The notes: generated by a model not told the origin, from the letters alone. A stretch of 64,000 nt of DNA from Diaphorobacter aerolatus (GCF_014489535.1 NZ_CP060783.1:1922001-1986000), one strand, 5' to 3'. Numbered from the stretch's first letter, positions 36,757 through 47,198 are shown. Numbers and translations: made by a program.

Positions 36757-37196
36757 ATCCCCGGCCTCCGGGGGCCACGTTCGGGACGCAGCGTCCTGAG
36801 GATCATTTCCCTGGGCTCGCCCCGGTCCATCCAGCGAACGGATACGACCAGCTCGTGCAGCTTGGGCGCCTGGGGTGCGGAGTTGCCCGAATCGTAGGGC
36901 TGGGTCTGCAACGACCAGGCGATGTCGCCCACCGCTCCCGACTCGTTGAGCCCCGCGGTCGGCACCGCGTCCACGCGGCTGATCGTGGATTCGGCAATCG
37001 AAGTCGCCTGCTGGCGTAAATCGAGATCGCCCACCGTGCGCACGCTGCTGCCGGTGGCCCGGTAGAGAACGCCCAGCGAGATCGCCATGATCGCGAACGC
37101 GACCAGCAACTCCAGCAGCGAAAAGCCGCGAACACGCCGCCGTGACGGCACCCGGCCACGCACGGCCGCCCTGGGTGCGAACCTGAACCTGTTCAT
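36753..37196 (-). CDS. gspI: Minor pseudopilin GspI
   Basis: A 147-residue pseudopilin. The Arg-rich leader ends in RRVRGFSLLELLVAFAIMAI, giving the GspO cleavage site at G/F with Glu+5. The short C-terminal domain (QTQPYDSGNSAPQAPKLHEL; VVSVRWMDRGEPREMILRTL) fits GspI. Start and stop overlap gspH and gspJ by 4 bp each. Confidence 0.88.
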   Translation of the reverse strand: MNRFRFAPRAAVRGRVPSRRRVRGFSLLELLVAFAIMAISLGVLYRATGSSVRTVGDLDLRQQATSIAESTISRVDAVPTAGLNESGAVGDIAWSLQTQPYDSGNSAPQAPKLHELVVSVRWMDRGEPREMILRTLRPERGPRRPGI

Positions 37197-37639
37197 TTCT
37201 GCACCGGCTCCTGTTCGACGCGGCCCGAGAACCAGTCGACGCGCAGGCGCACGCCATCCCCTGAGCTGCGCAGAACGTCGACGCTGCCACCGCTGGCACC
37301 GCCCGAGGAGAGGAAGCGGATCGCAAAATGTGCGCCCTTGGCCTCGCTGTCCGCCACGATGGCTCGCATGTCGATGCTCTCGGGAATCGCGCGCTGCTTT
37401 GCGCCTTCGATGCCGTATTGCCGGTGTTCGAGATCGACGGCAAACACGCTGTCGCGTCCGGTCAGAGTGGCCATCTGGCGCGCCGCGCGCATCTCGGAGA
37501 CCACGCCGCGCACCGCATCGCGATATTCCATCGACGTCTTCATCTTGTCATAGGCCGAGGGCGCGATCGACATGACCAGAGCCAGGATGGCGAACACCAC
37601 CATCAGCTCGATCAATGTGAATCCGCGCTCCCGTGCCAC
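37193..37639 (-). CDS. gspH: Minor pseudopilin GspH
   Basis: A 148-residue pseudopilin with leader MARERGFTLIELMVVFAILA and the GspH domain (RDAVRGVVSEMRAARQMATL; GVRLRVDWFSGRVEQEPVQK). The start is GTG at 37639. It lies 32 bp after gspG and overlaps gspI by 4 bp. Confidence 0.86.
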   Translation of the reverse strand: MARERGFTLIELMVVFAILALVMSIAPSAYDKMKTSMEYRDAVRGVVSEMRAARQMATLTGRDSVFAVDLEHRQYGIEGAKQRAIPESIDMRAIVADSEAKGAHFAIRFLSSGGASGGSVDVLRSSGDGVRLRVDWFSGRVEQEPVQK

Positions 37640-37671
37640 AACAAGACGATGCCTTTGAAAGAAAAACGAAA

Positions 37672-38115
37672 TTATTTGGTGTTGCGCACGTCGGCGTTTT
37701 CACCCTCGCCACCCGGAGCACCGTCGGCACCGAGCGAGAGAATTTCCAGACCGCCGTTCGGGCCGGGATTGGCATAACGGAAAGGATGGCCCCACGCGTC
37801 CGCAGGAACGTCATCGCCCTTGAGGTACGGGCCGGCCCAGCCGCTTGCGTTGCCGGGGCGCTTCATCAGCGCGCCCAAACCTTCGTCATTGGTCGGATAG
37901 CGGCCCACGTCGAGCTTGTAGATTTCGAGCGCCTTGTCGATGTCGGAGATCTGCACCGCCGTCGTCTTGGACTTGGCACCGCCCAACTGGTTGAGCACCT
38001 TGGGGCCGACCAGACCGGCCAGCATGGTCAGAATTGCCAGCACGACCAGCAATTCAATCAAAGTGAAGCCCGCCTGGGCCTTTTTCTTGCGAGGGTTGTT
38101 CATGGTTTGCGTCAT
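37672..38115 (-). CDS. gspG: Major pseudopilin GspG
   Basis: The main pseudopilus subunit, about 147 residues. The leader NNPRKKKAQAGFTLIELLVV contains the prepilin peptidase site; the globular part has YKLDVGRYPTNDEGLGALMK, PYLKGDDVPADAWGHPFRYA and the calcium-loop-type ILSLGADGAPGGEGENADV. Starts at 38115 (MTQTMNN) or 38103 are both reasonable; no clear ribosome site is visible. No prepilin peptidase gene lies in this window. Confidence 0.92.
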   Translation of the reverse strand: MTQTMNNPRKKKAQAGFTLIELLVVLAILTMLAGLVGPKVLNQLGGAKSKTTAVQISDIDKALEIYKLDVGRYPTNDEGLGALMKRPGNASGWAGPYLKGDDVPADAWGHPFRYANPGPNGGLEILSLGADGAPGGEGENADVRNTK

Positions 38116-38134
38116 ATAAAACAAAACAGTTAAA

Positions 38135-39391
38135 TCAGGCAGCGAGATCGTTGACGGACAGAATGCCCATGAGGATCGACACGATGATCGCCGCTATCAG
38201 GATACCGAGCACGAGGATCAGCACCGGCTCCACCAAGGTCAAGGTCCGTTTGATACCCACCTCCACCTCACGGTTCAAAATATTCGCCAGTTCGAGCGTC
38301 ATCGGGCCAATGCGGCCCGTTTCCTCTCCAACGCGCAACAGATTGATGGCGAGCGGCTCGAAGATGGCTGTTCCGATGGCCGCATCTGCCACCTTGCTAC
38401 CCTCCTTGACCTTGGGAGCCATGGTCTCCAGAGGTTTGCGCAGCAGGAGGTTGGTCACGGTCTGGGTGGAAATATGCAACGCCGTCAGCAGCGGAACGCC
38501 ATTGCCGAGCAGCGTGCCGAGCGAGCGCGAAAACAGCGTCATCTCGTATTTCTTGGACAGCGTGCCGACCAGCGGCATGCGCAGGATCACCGACTGCCAC
38601 CACTGGCGTCCGCCCGGCGTCCTGAGCCATTTGAGCAGCAGCCAGATCACCAGCGCCGCCACGATCACGATCACCAGACCGTAGTGCTGGAAGACCTTGC
38701 CGATGTTCATCACCACGCGCGTCGGCACGGGCAGCGCGTCGCCCATGTCGTTGAACAGCTTTTCAAACTGCGGCACGACGAAACCCAGCATCGCGATCAG
38801 CGACAGCACCGCCACGCCCAGCAGGATCGCCGGATAAATCGCGGCTGAAATCACGCTCTCGCGCAGCGAGCGGATGCGCTCCATGTGCTCGACCAGACGT
38901 GCCATCACCGACGCCATCTGGCCGCTGATCTCGCCCGAGCGGATCATGTTCACGTAGAAATCGCTGAAAAGCTGCGGATGATTGGCAAGCGCCTTGGATA
39001 GCGGTGTGCCGCTCTTGACCTTGTCCAGAATGTCGATGAGCAGCGCGGTCACCGTGGGCTTGTAACTCATGTCGATCAGCACACGCAACGCGTTGTCCAG
39101 CGCCAGTCCGGCCTTGAGCATGATGGCCAGTTCGGAGGTCAGCGAGAGCACATCGGCCGCATTGACCTTGGCCTTGGGGTTGCCTTTTTTCTTTGCGGGA
39201 TTGAGCGCAGTGCCGACGGCACCGGCCTTGCCCGCTGCGGATGCACCCGAAGCGCCGGCCTCGCGCACGTCAAGCGGCGTCAACCCCTGATCACGCAGAC
39301 GCTTGAGCACCTGCGCGGCGCTCGTGGCGTTGAGACTGCCCTTGGTAACCTTGCCGTTCGCGGCGGCCGCGCTCCAGTCGAAATCAGGCAT
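38135..39391 (-). CDS. gspF: Type II secretion platform protein GspF
   Basis: A 418-residue polytopic membrane protein with two repeated T2SSF domains (LTSELAIMLKAGLALDNALR and SRSLGTLLGNGVPLLTALHI) and three main transmembrane segments; the C-terminal helix is VLILVLGILIAAIIVSILMG. It lies at the centre of the inner-membrane platform and works with GspE and GspL. It overlaps gspE by 8 bp. Confidence 0.93.
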   Translation of the reverse strand: MPDFDWSAAAANGKVTKGSLNATSAAQVLKRLRDQGLTPLDVREAGASGASAAGKAGAVGTALNPAKKKGNPKAKVNAADVLSLTSELAIMLKAGLALDNALRVLIDMSYKPTVTALLIDILDKVKSGTPLSKALANHPQLFSDFYVNMIRSGEISGQMASVMARLVEHMERIRSLRESVISAAIYPAILLGVAVLSLIAMLGFVVPQFEKLFNDMGDALPVPTRVVMNIGKVFQHYGLVIVIVAALVIWLLLKWLRTPGGRQWWQSVILRMPLVGTLSKKYEMTLFSRSLGTLLGNGVPLLTALHISTQTVTNLLLRKPLETMAPKVKEGSKVADAAIGTAIFEPLAINLLRVGEETGRIGPMTLELANILNREVEVGIKRTLTLVEPVLILVLGILIAAIIVSILMGILSVNDLAA

Positions 39392-41111
39392 CGTTCTGAT
39401 CCTGCGTCACGCGGGCCAGCTCATCCAGGCTCGTCGCACCCGCCAACACCTTGCGCAGGCCGTCCTCGTGCAGGCTGAGCATGCCGTCGCGCGCTGCGAT
39501 GGTGTTGATTTCCACGGCGTCCTTGCCCTGAAGAATCGCCGTGCGAATCTTTTCGTCGAGTGACAGCAATTCGTGAATACCGGTACGGCCACGAAAGCCC
39601 GTCTGGCGGCATTGTTTGCAGCCGACGGGTTTGTAGACCGGCGTGCCCAGTTCGCAAAAGCGCGACAGGCCCGAGGTCTTCCATTCGGTCTCCGACGGGA
39701 TATGTGGCGCCTTGCATTCGTTGCACAGCGTACGCACGAGGCGCTGGGCCAGAATGCCGTTCACTGACGACGTAATCAGATAGCCTTCGACGCCCATGTC
39801 CTTCAAGCGGATGATGGCGCCGGCCGCCGTGTTCGTGTGCAGCGTGGACAACACCAGGTGACCGGTCAGCGCAGACTGCACGGCGATCTGCGCCGTTTCG
39901 CCATCGCGCATTTCGCCGATCATGATGATGTCCGGGTCTTGTCGCAGAATCGAGCGCAGCGCGTTCGCGAAGGTCAGATTGATCTGCGAGTGCACCTGGA
40001 TCTGGTTGATTCCCTCAAGCTGGTATTCGACCGGATCCTCGACCGTGATGATCTTCTGCGTCTCGGAATCGAGCTTGGCGAGCGCCGCGTACAGCGTGGT
40101 CGTCTTGCCCGAACCGGTCGGCCCGGTGACCAACAAAATGCCGTGCGGCTTGGCGAGCAGGCCGTTGAACTTTTCAAGCGTATCGGTGGCAAAGCCCATG
40201 TCCACCAGGCTGAAGCGCACGCTTGCACGGTCCAGCACGCGCATCACGATGCTTTCGCCATGCACGGTCGGAACCGTGGAGACACGCAAATCTAGCTCGC
40301 GCCCCTTCACGCGGGTCTTGATGCGCCCGTCCTGCGGCAGGCGACGCTCGGCGATATCGAGGTGCGCGAGCAGCTTGACGCGCGAGCCCACGGCCGCGCT
40401 GTGCTTGGGCGGAACGATTTCCGAGGAATGAATCACGCCATCGACGCGGTAACGCACATGCATGCCATCGTCGAACGGCTCAAGGTGGATGTCCGATGCG
40501 CGCATGTCGATCACGCGACCAACAATCGCATTGACCAATCGAATGACCGGCGCCTCGCTCGCGAGGTCTTTCAGGTGCTCGACGAAATCGCCCGAGTCGC
40601 CATCGAGGCCTTCCATGCCTTCGCCATCGACTTCCTGCGCCGGTTGCGCGAGCGCGCGCTCGATGTCGGACACGTTGGCGACGAATGGCCGCACCTCGAG
40701 CCCCGAAACCATGCGCAACGCCCTGAGCACGAAATCGTCCTGCGGCACGGCCATGGCCACATCGAGACGGTCATCCTCGACGCGCAGCGGATAGACGTTG
40801 TGGCTGACCAGAAAATCCGGCAGCAGCCCCTCGACCTCGGGCATGAGCGTGGGGAACTCCTCGGCGGTCACGAAGGGCACGTTCAGCTGCCTGGAGAGTG
40901 CCTGGCTGATGTCCAGTTCGGAGACCACGCCGAGTTGCACCAGCACCTTGCCCAGCATGCCACCCATTTCCTGTTGCGCATTGAGGGCACGCTCCAGATC
41001 GCGGTGATTGATCTTACCTGCCTGCAACAGCATCTCGCCCAGACGCAAGCGTCCGGCCGCTGGCGGATCTACGAGGACGGGTTCAAGGGGCTCTGCTAGT
41101 TGTGTCATCAT
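39384..41111 (-). CDS. gspE: Type II secretion ATPase GspE
   Basis: A 575-residue cytoplasmic ATPase that drives pseudopilus assembly. An N-terminal T2SSE_N domain (GRLRLGEMLLQAGKINHRDL) precedes the ATPase domain with Walker A GPTGSGKTTTLYAAL, Asp-box EDPVEYQLEGINQIQV and Walker B IMIGEMRDGETAQIA. A zinc-binding tetracysteine element is visible as CNECKAPH and CKQC. The start is at the paired ATGs 41111/41108; the extension to 41144 has no support. First gene of the operon, divergent from the secreted glycosidase-like gene. Confidence 0.94.
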   Translation of the reverse strand: MMTQLAEPLEPVLVDPPAAGRLRLGEMLLQAGKINHRDLERALNAQQEMGGMLGKVLVQLGVVSELDISQALSRQLNVPFVTAEEFPTLMPEVEGLLPDFLVSHNVYPLRVEDDRLDVAMAVPQDDFVLRALRMVSGLEVRPFVANVSDIERALAQPAQEVDGEGMEGLDGDSGDFVEHLKDLASEAPVIRLVNAIVGRVIDMRASDIHLEPFDDGMHVRYRVDGVIHSSEIVPPKHSAAVGSRVKLLAHLDIAERRLPQDGRIKTRVKGRELDLRVSTVPTVHGESIVMRVLDRASVRFSLVDMGFATDTLEKFNGLLAKPHGILLVTGPTGSGKTTTLYAALAKLDSETQKIITVEDPVEYQLEGINQIQVHSQINLTFANALRSILRQDPDIIMIGEMRDGETAQIAVQSALTGHLVLSTLHTNTAAGAIIRLKDMGVEGYLITSSVNGILAQRLVRTLCNECKAPHIPSETEWKTSGLSRFCELGTPVYKPVGCKQCRQTGFRGRTGIHELLSLDEKIRTAILQGKDAVEINTIAARDGMLSLHEDGLRKVLAGATSLDELARVTQDQNDA

Positions 41112-41233
41112 CAAATAAGAGTTCTCACCTGCGCGGGAATGCATGGTTCATGCCGCACGGTCGTGGCAATCCAACCCTCCATCATACCGATCACGCCTTT
41201 CAATGGCTGGCGACAAGCACAGATAAGAAATAC

Positions 41234-43096
41234 ATGCGATCAGCACTGTCACATATCGGAAGAATTAGTGGAAATATAGGAGCAAGCGCCGTTGTCGCAC
41301 TGGCGATACTGGCGGGCAATGCCCACGCCCAGATCGCCGCCGACGGACTGATGCCGCGCGCACCGTTGCTGATCACGCCGATGGTTTCGGGCATCCTGCT
41401 GTGCAACGAGGGCAACCAGAGGACGGAGCTCACGACGCTCGAACAGATCGAGGAATGGTGCGAAAAGAACCACCAGACCCGCGATCTCGCGGCCAAGGCG
41501 GCGCTGGACGAACTGGAGCCCAACGGCCCGGCCGGCAAGGTCCAATTGGGCTACACCTTGCTGGTTCCCTTGCTGGAACTGTATGAGAAGCAAGGCAACG
41601 ACTGGCGGATCAGCCCTGCCAGGGCGAAAAAATACCTCAACGTCATCTCGGTCATCGACCGCCCCGTTGTCGTCTACCTGATGGGGGATCACTACGACAG
41701 CAGTTCCGCCCTCTCCCAGGAACTGGCCCGTGATCCGCAGAACCTGCTGGCCTATGCGAGCGGCCCGGTGCCCGTCACCCGCTACATCGGGCACGGAATC
41801 ATTCCATTCACGTTGCGCACCGACGAAAACATTCCGGTCAATCGCTACCGCTTCCAGGCGCTGCGCTACATGACCCAGCAGCTACGCGCGCTCGATGCGC
41901 CGACGCGCTCGCGGATCGCTGCCGTCACGCTGGCCGGGGAAATTCACCACATGTATCCCGACTTCGAGAACGGTGTGGGCGAATTCGACCACATCAAGGT
42001 GACCGACTACCGCCCCGAATCGCAGCAGGAATTCCGCGCCTGGCTCAAGGACAAATACGGCACGGTGGAACGCCTGAATCGCAAGCTCGGCTTCCGGTAT
42101 GCAGCTATGGCCGATATCGAAGCGCCGTCGCTCGACATCCGCACACAGCCCCTCAAGACCTTTGCCCAGCATTACGACGCCTACGCTGCGGGCACGCTGC
42201 CGATGTCTGGCTGGCTCTGGGATCCCGAGAAGAAGATCGACCAGATCACTCTGCATGTGGACGGCAAGTTTCACGCCGCCGTCGCCGTGGGTCTCGGACG
42301 CATGGACGTCTATCGCGCCAAGCCCGAGGTAACCACTCCCAACACCGGCTTTCGCGGCCTGATCGATTTCAGCGCCATGGCACCCGGCAAGCACGTTGCG
42401 CAGATGGTCGCAAGCTCGAAGGGCAAGCGGTTTCTGCTCGGCGAGCGTGAGTTCGTGGTCGTGCCGCCGGATCAGTCATCCACCAGCGCCATCCCGCAGC
42501 CGCAACGCCTGAAGGGTTTGCCAGAAGCGGGCGAACTCGCGTCCGTGCAGCTTTGGCTCGATCGGCCCAAGCCGCTGCAGGATGTTTACTACAACCCGAT
42601 GGCGCGCGAATGGAACCGGTTTCGCGCGCATCAGGTGAACCAGTTGCTCGACCATTTCTACCGCATCGCACGCGCCGAAGGTCTGCCGGCCGACTTGCTG
42701 TATTCACACCAAATCATCCCCGAGACCAATGGTGCCTGGAATCCCGTGCTGTTCGCATCGGACCAGTCGATTTCAAACACCACACCCTGGCGCACAGGCA
42801 TCAACCAGTACGGCGCGAGTCCCTACGTTTTCGAATATCTGAACGAACGTTTGGTACGCGCCTATGGGGTGCCCGAGTTCAATCCCCTGCAGGGACGCAA
42901 CCCCGAAGCCGCGCGTGCGGCGCTGGTCAGGCACTACCAGGCCGGCGCAAGGTTCGTGAGCCCGTTTTTCATCTCGGTGGTACCGGCGCGTCTGCGCGCG
43001 GCCGATGACAAGCGCCTGTTCGATATCGCGACGGACAATCCGGTCGATGGCAACGACGCGTTTCACGACACCCTGCAATGGTTCGTGCGCAAATAG
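41234..43096 (+). CDS. Secreted glycoside-hydrolase-like protein
   Basis: A 620-residue protein with a Sec signal peptide (SALSHIGRISGNIGASAVVA, cleavage after NAHA). The middle resembles a TIM-barrel glycosidase of the GH42/GH-A type: RIAAVTLAGEIHHMYPDFEN then SQQEFRAWLKDKYGTVERLN, where E of AGEIHH is a candidate catalytic acid. A beta-sandwich module lies inside (ITLHVDGKFHAAVAVGLGRM ... LIDFSAMAPGKHVAQM), followed by a second barrel-like part with HQIIPETNGAWNPVLF. It is divergent from gspE with about 120 bp between starts. It may act on the cell's own surface glycan; secretion by the adjacent type II system is inference. Confidence 0.65.
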   Translation: MRSALSHIGRISGNIGASAVVALAILAGNAHAQIAADGLMPRAPLLITPMVSGILLCNEGNQRTELTTLEQIEEWCEKNHQTRDLAAKAALDELEPNGPAGKVQLGYTLLVPLLELYEKQGNDWRISPARAKKYLNVISVIDRPVVVYLMGDHYDSSSALSQELARDPQNLLAYASGPVPVTRYIGHGIIPFTLRTDENIPVNRYRFQALRYMTQQLRALDAPTRSRIAAVTLAGEIHHMYPDFENGVGEFDHIKVTDYRPESQQEFRAWLKDKYGTVERLNRKLGFRYAAMADIEAPSLDIRTQPLKTFAQHYDAYAAGTLPMSGWLWDPEKKIDQITLHVDGKFHAAVAVGLGRMDVYRAKPEVTTPNTGFRGLIDFSAMAPGKHVAQMVASSKGKRFLLGEREFVVVPPDQSSTSAIPQPQRLKGLPEAGELASVQLWLDRPKPLQDVYYNPMAREWNRFRAHQVNQLLDHFYRIARAEGLPADLLYSHQIIPETNGAWNPVLFASDQSISNTTPWRTGINQYGASPYVFEYLNERLVRAYGVPEFNPLQGRNPEAARAALVRHYQAGARFVSPFFISVVPARLRAADDKRLFDIATDNPVDGNDAFHDTLQWFVRK

Positions 43097-43127
43097 GCCA
43101 TGGCGGCCTCTCACGTCTCAGGCAGGC

Positions 43128-43672
43128 TCAGGCGAACAATTCGGCGTTCTTGAACGCGACTCCCGACTGGTCCTTGGCCGACAGGCTGGGCGTGCCTTCA
43201 AAGTGCCAGTCGACGCCGATGTCGGGGTCGTTCCAGACAATGCAGCGCTCGTGTTCGGGTGCGTAATAGTCGGTGGTCTTGTAGAGAAAATCCGCCGTCT
43301 CGCTGAGCACCACAAAGCCGTGCGCGAATCCCGGCGGCACCCATAGCTGGTGCTGGTTTTCCTCGCTCAGTTCCGTGCCGACCCATTGGCCCAGCGTGGG
43401 TGAGTTCCGGCGAAGATCCACGGCCACGTCGAAGACGGAACCGCGCACCACGCGCACCAGCTTGCCCTGTGGCTGCTGAATCTGGTAGTGCAGCCCCGCA
43501 GCACGCCCTTGCTGCTGCGACTGTGGTTGTCCTGCACGAAGGGGTGGTTGGTCCCGGTGGCTTCGTTGAACGCCCTCTGGTTGAAACTCTCGAAGAAAAA
43601 GCCGCGCGCATCTCCGAACACCTTGGGTTCGATCAGCACGACGTCGGGAATGGTCAGGCGGGTTGCTTTCAT
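43128..43672 (-). CDS. rfbC: dTDP-4-dehydrorhamnose 3,5-epimerase (apparent frameshift near 43495)
   Basis: A 181-residue cupin epimerase, the third enzyme of dTDP-L-rhamnose synthesis. The first frame supplies VVLIEPKVFGDARGFFFESF and the active-site His segment FVQDNHSRSSKGVLRG. The next frame continues LHYQIQQPQGKLVRVVRGSV and ELSEENQHQLWVPPGFAHGF through to the end. One extra C in the run at 43494-43497 closes the gap. It is the last gene of rfbB-D-A-C, 6 bp after rfbA. Confidence 0.93.
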
Positions 43673-43678
43673 GCTCGT

Positions 43679-44578
43679 TCAATACACCTTGTCGCGCAGA
43701 ACGCGCATCAGATACTGACCATAACCACTTTTGGTCAGCGGCTTGGCGAGACGTTCCAGTTGCGCCGCGTCGATCCATTGGTGACGCCATGCGATCTCTT
43801 CCGGACACGCGATCTTCAGACCCTGACGGTGCTCGAGCGTGGAAATGAACTGCCCGGCTTCGAGCAGGCTTTCGTGCGTGCCGGTGTCGAGCCACGCATA
43901 GCCACGGCCCATGATTTCGACGTTCAACTCGCCCTTGTCGAGGTACAGGCGATTCAGATCGGTGATTTCAAGTTCGCCGCGAGCGGAGGGCTTCAGGCCC
44001 TTGGCCATCTCCACGACCTGCTCATCGTAGAAGTACAGTCCCGTGACCGCATAGTTGGACTTCGGCTCGGCCGGCTTTTCTTCGAGCGACAACACCTTGC
44101 CTGCCCCGTCGAACTCGGCCACGCCATAGCGCTCGGGATCGTGCACGTGGTAGGCGAACACGCTCGCGCCCGACGTGCGATTGCGCGCGCTGCCCAGCAG
44201 CTCATGGAAGTCGTGTCCATAGAAGATGTTGTCGCCGAGCACCAGCGCGCTCGGGCTGCCATCCAGAAATTTCTCGCCGATCACGAAGGCCTGCGCCAGA
44301 CCGTCGGGACTGGGTTGCACTTCGTAGCTCAGGCGAATGCCCCATTGGCTGCCGTCGCCCAGCAGTTGCTCGAAGCGCGGCGTGTCCTGCGGCGTGCTGA
44401 TGATCAGGATGTCGCGAATGCCCGCGAGCAACAGCGTGCTCAGCGGGTAATAGATCATGGGCTTGTCGTAGACCGGCAGCAGTTGCTTGCTGATCGCCAA
44501 TGTCGCTGGATGCAGGCGCGTGCCGGATCCACCCGCGAGAATGATGCCCTTGCGCTGAATGGTGCTGTTCGTGTTCAT
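43679..44578 (-). CDS. rfbA: Glucose-1-phosphate thymidylyltransferase
   Basis: A 299-residue nucleotidyltransferase forming dTDP-glucose from dTTP and glucose-1-phosphate. The N-terminal signature is [53 protein letters not shown] and [20 protein letters not shown] are typical of RfbA/RmlA. The ATG at 44578 starts the family sequence; the longer frame is spurious. Lies between rfbD (22 bp) and rfbC (6 bp). Confidence 0.96.
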   Translation of the reverse strand: MNTNSTIQRKGIILAGGSGTRLHPATLAISKQLLPVYDKPMIYYPLSTLLLAGIRDILIISTPQDTPRFEQLLGDGSQWGIRLSYEVQPSPDGLAQAFVIGEKFLDGSPSALVLGDNIFYGHDFHELLGSARNRTSGASVFAYHVHDPERYGVAEFDGAGKVLSLEEKPAEPKSNYAVTGLYFYDEQVVEMAKGLKPSARGELEITDLNRLYLDKGELNVEIMGRGYAWLDTGTHESLLEAGQFISTLEHRQGLKIACPEEIAWRHQWIDAAQLERLAKPLTKSGYGQYLMRVLRDKVY

Positions 44579-44600
44579 GATGATTCTTGTCGGATGGTGG

Positions 44601-45491
44601 TCACAGGATTTCCGTGAGCATGCGCTCGACGCCCTGTTGCCAATGCGGCAGCGTGAGGCCAAAGGTGGACTGCAACCGGCTTGTGTCGAGGCGCGAGTTG
44701 TGGGGCCGTTGGGCCGGCGTCGGGAAGGCCGACGTCGGAACCGGCGCGATCTCCGTCGCCTTGATCTGCAGAGCGGGCTGAATTTTCTGCGCGCGCTCGA
44801 TCACGAATTTCGCGTAGTCGAACCAGGTGGTGACGCCGCCCGCGACACAGTGGTACAGGCCTGCCTCCTCGGGCCTGCGCTGCAAATGGCGAATGGCATG
44901 CGCCGTCACATCGGCCAGCAGATCGGCTCCCGTGGGTGCGCCGAACTGGTCGTCGATGACGGTCAGGCGTTCACGCTCCTGAGCAAGGCGCAGCATGGTT
45001 TTTGCGAAGTTGCCACCGCGCGCCGCATAGACCCAACTGGTGCGCAGGATCAGGTGCCGGGCACCGCTGGCACGGATAAGCTCCTCGCCTTCGCGCTTGG
45101 TGCTGCCATATACGGACAGCGGACCGGCCACATCGGTTTCGACCCATGGGCGTTCGCCCGAGCCGTCAAACACATAGTCCGTGCTGTAGTGGACCAGCCA
45201 GGCGCCCAGGCGCGCCGCCTCTTCGGCTATCAAACCCGGCGTCGTGGCGTTGAGCTTGCGCGCCAGTTCGGGCTCGCTCTCGGCCTTGTCGACCGCGGTA
45301 TGCGCTGCGGCATTGACGATCACATCAGGCGAGAGCGTACGCACGGCAGCAGCGACGCCCTCGGGGTTTGAAAAATCACCGCAATGGTCGGTACTGTCGA
45401 AGTCCAGTGCAGTGACCTGCCCCAAGACGCTCAGGCTGCGCTGCAACTCCCAGCCGACCTGACCGCCCTTGCCCAGCAGAAGAATCTTCAT
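44601..45491 (-). CDS. rfbD: dTDP-4-dehydrorhamnose reductase
   Basis: A 296-residue short-chain reductase making dTDP-L-rhamnose. The NAD(P)H-binding start is [40 protein letters not shown] and [20 protein letters not shown] follow, with the catalytic [12 protein letters not shown]. Start 45491 overlaps the end of rfbB by 4 bp. Confidence 0.96.
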   Translation of the reverse strand: MKILLLGKGGQVGWELQRSLSVLGQVTALDFDSTDHCGDFSNPEGVAAAVRTLSPDVIVNAAAHTAVDKAESEPELARKLNATTPGLIAEEAARLGAWLVHYSTDYVFDGSGERPWVETDVAGPLSVYGSTKREGEELIRASGARHLILRTSWVYAARGGNFAKTMLRLAQERERLTVIDDQFGAPTGADLLADVTAHAIRHLQRRPEEAGLYHCVAGGVTTWFDYAKFVIERAQKIQPALQIKATEIAPVPTSAFPTPAQRPHNSRLDTSRLQSTFGLTLPHWQQGVERMLTEIL

Positions 45492-46564
45492 GCGCTGGCC
45501 TTGTTCTCTTGGCTGTATTGCTGCGATATCCAGTCGCGGTAGGAGCCGGTCTGCACGCCAGCCACCCAATCGGCGTTGTCCAGATACCACTCCACGGTCT
45601 TGCGGATACCGGTCTCGAAGGTCTCGGCGGGCTTCCAGCCGAGTTCGCGCTCGAGCTTGCGCGCGTCGATCGCATAGCGGCGGTCATGGCCCGGACGGTC
45701 GGTCACATAGGTGATCTGCTCGCGGTAGCTCTTGCCGTCGGCACGCGGACGCAATTCGTCAAGCAGACCGCAGACCAGGTTCACGATCTCGATGTTCGGT
45801 TTCTCGTTCCAGCCGCCGACGTTGTAGGTCTCGCCGAGCTTGCCGCCTTCGAGTACGCGCCGGATCGCGCTGCAATGGTCTCGCACGTACAGCCAATCGC
45901 GGATCTGCATGCCGTCACCATAGACCGGCAATGGCTTGCCAGCCAGCGCATTCACGATCATCAGCGGAATCAGCTTTTCGGGAAAATGGTAGGGGCCGTA
46001 GTTGTTGCTGCAGTTGGTGGTGAGCACCGGCAGTCCATAGGTGTGATGCCAGGCGCGCACCAGATGGTCGCTGGCCGCCTTGCTCGCCGAATACGGGCTG
46101 TTGGGCTCGTAGTTGTGTTCTTCGGTGAACGCCGGATCGGTTGGCTTGAGCGAACCGTAGACTTCGTCGGTGGACACGTGCAGAAAGCGAAATGCCTGCC
46201 TGTCCGCATCCGCAAGCCCGGCCCAGTAGTGGCGCGCGGCCTCCAGCAGACGAAAGGTGCCGACGACGTTGGTCTCGATGAAGTCTTCGGGTCCATGGAT
46301 CGAGCGATCCACATGCGACTCAGCCGCGAAATTCACGATGGCGCGCGGCTGATGCTCCTTGAGCAGGCGCTCGATCAGCGCGCTGTCGCCGATGTCGCCC
46401 TGGACAAATTGGTGGCGCGCATCCCCCTGAAGCGTCCGCAGATTCTGCAGATTGCCGGCATAGGTGAGCTTGTCGACGTTGACCACTGGCTCGTTGTGAG
46501 TGGCCAGCCAGTCCAGCACGAAGTTGGCGCCAATGAAGCCTGCGCCGCCAGTGACCAGAATCAT
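45488..46564 (-). CDS. rfbB: dTDP-glucose 4,6-dehydratase
   Basis: A 358-residue extended short-chain dehydrogenase, second step of dTDP-L-rhamnose synthesis. Visible: [20 protein letters not shown] (NAD site), [38 protein letters not shown] and the YxxxK catalytic pair in [20 protein letters not shown]. First gene of the rfbBDAC operon; divergent from the phasin gene with about 150 bp between starts, which should hold both promoters. Confidence 0.96.
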   Translation of the reverse strand: MILVTGGAGFIGANFVLDWLATHNEPVVNVDKLTYAGNLQNLRTLQGDARHQFVQGDIGDSALIERLLKEHQPRAIVNFAAESHVDRSIHGPEDFIETNVVGTFRLLEAARHYWAGLADADRQAFRFLHVSTDEVYGSLKPTDPAFTEEHNYEPNSPYSASKAASDHLVRAWHHTYGLPVLTTNCSNNYGPYHFPEKLIPLMIVNALAGKPLPVYGDGMQIRDWLYVRDHCSAIRRVLEGGKLGETYNVGGWNEKPNIEIVNLVCGLLDELRPRADGKSYREQITYVTDRPGHDRRYAIDARKLERELGWKPAETFETGIRKTVEWYLDNADWVAGVQTGSYRDWISQQYSQENKASA

Positions 46565-46715
46565 GGTTGTGTGTCCGAAAGGGAAAATTGACAAAACCCT
46601 TAATTATCCCATCACTCACACGGCACCCTTCCGGTAACGAAAAGTCATAGACTTCAAGGCTTTGAACCGATCAAAGTCATTAGGGTCTGTTCAATATCGA
46701 CCGTAAAGGATCACC

Positions 46716-47198
46716 ATGAGCGATCAAAAGCCATCCGGCGGATACAAGGGCCCGGGAGCGATTCCGGAACAACTGCAACAGCTCCCGCACCTCGCCAGGG
46801 AGTCGGCGGAACAGATCTGGCAGGCCGGTCTCGGCGCATTTTCCAAGGCGCAGAAGGAAGGCGGCAAGGTCTTCAACGGGCTGGTGCAGGATGGAATGGC
46901 GCTGCAAAAGCAGGCACAGGCGCTGGCGCAGGAACAGTTGCAGGCCGCCGGCGCGCGATTCGAAGACCTGACGAGCAGGATGGGCTCGCGCGCGAGCGAA
47001 CCGCTCGACAAGCTCGAGTCGCTTTTCGAGCAGCGCGTGGCCAAGGCGCTCGAGCGGCTGGGAATTCCCAGCGCCGAGGAACTGCAGGCCCTCAAGGCAC
47101 AGGTTGAATCCCTGACCGAGGAACTCAAGCAAAGCCGCGCACGCGAGTCCAAAGGACAAGGCCCGACGACCCATCCCGGCGACAACGGCGGCCGCTGA
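46716..47198 (+). CDS. Phasin-family PHA granule-associated protein
   Basis: A 160-residue mostly helical protein. AEQIWQAGLGAFSKAQKEGG and KVFNGLVQDGMALQKQAQAL match the conserved phasin core (PhaI/PhaF type) that coats polyhydroxyalkanoate granules; the C-terminal half is coiled coil (EELQALKAQVESLTEELKQS) and charged. AAGGA precedes the ATG at 46716. A TetR gene of the PhaD type follows on the same strand. No PHA synthase lies in this window. Confidence 0.87.
   Translation: MSDQKPSGGYKGPGAIPEQLQQLPHLARESAEQIWQAGLGAFSKAQKEGGKVFNGLVQDGMALQKQAQALAQEQLQAAGARFEDLTSRMGSRASEPLDKLESLFEQRVAKALERLGIPSAEELQALKAQVESLTEELKQSRARESKGQGPTTHPGDNGGR

Noticed and set aside
36756-37443. Upstream extension of gspJ giving a 477-residue frame
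   Set aside because: The added part is gspI and gspH sequence read out of frame; gspJ has a proper start at 36756 right before its prepilin leader.
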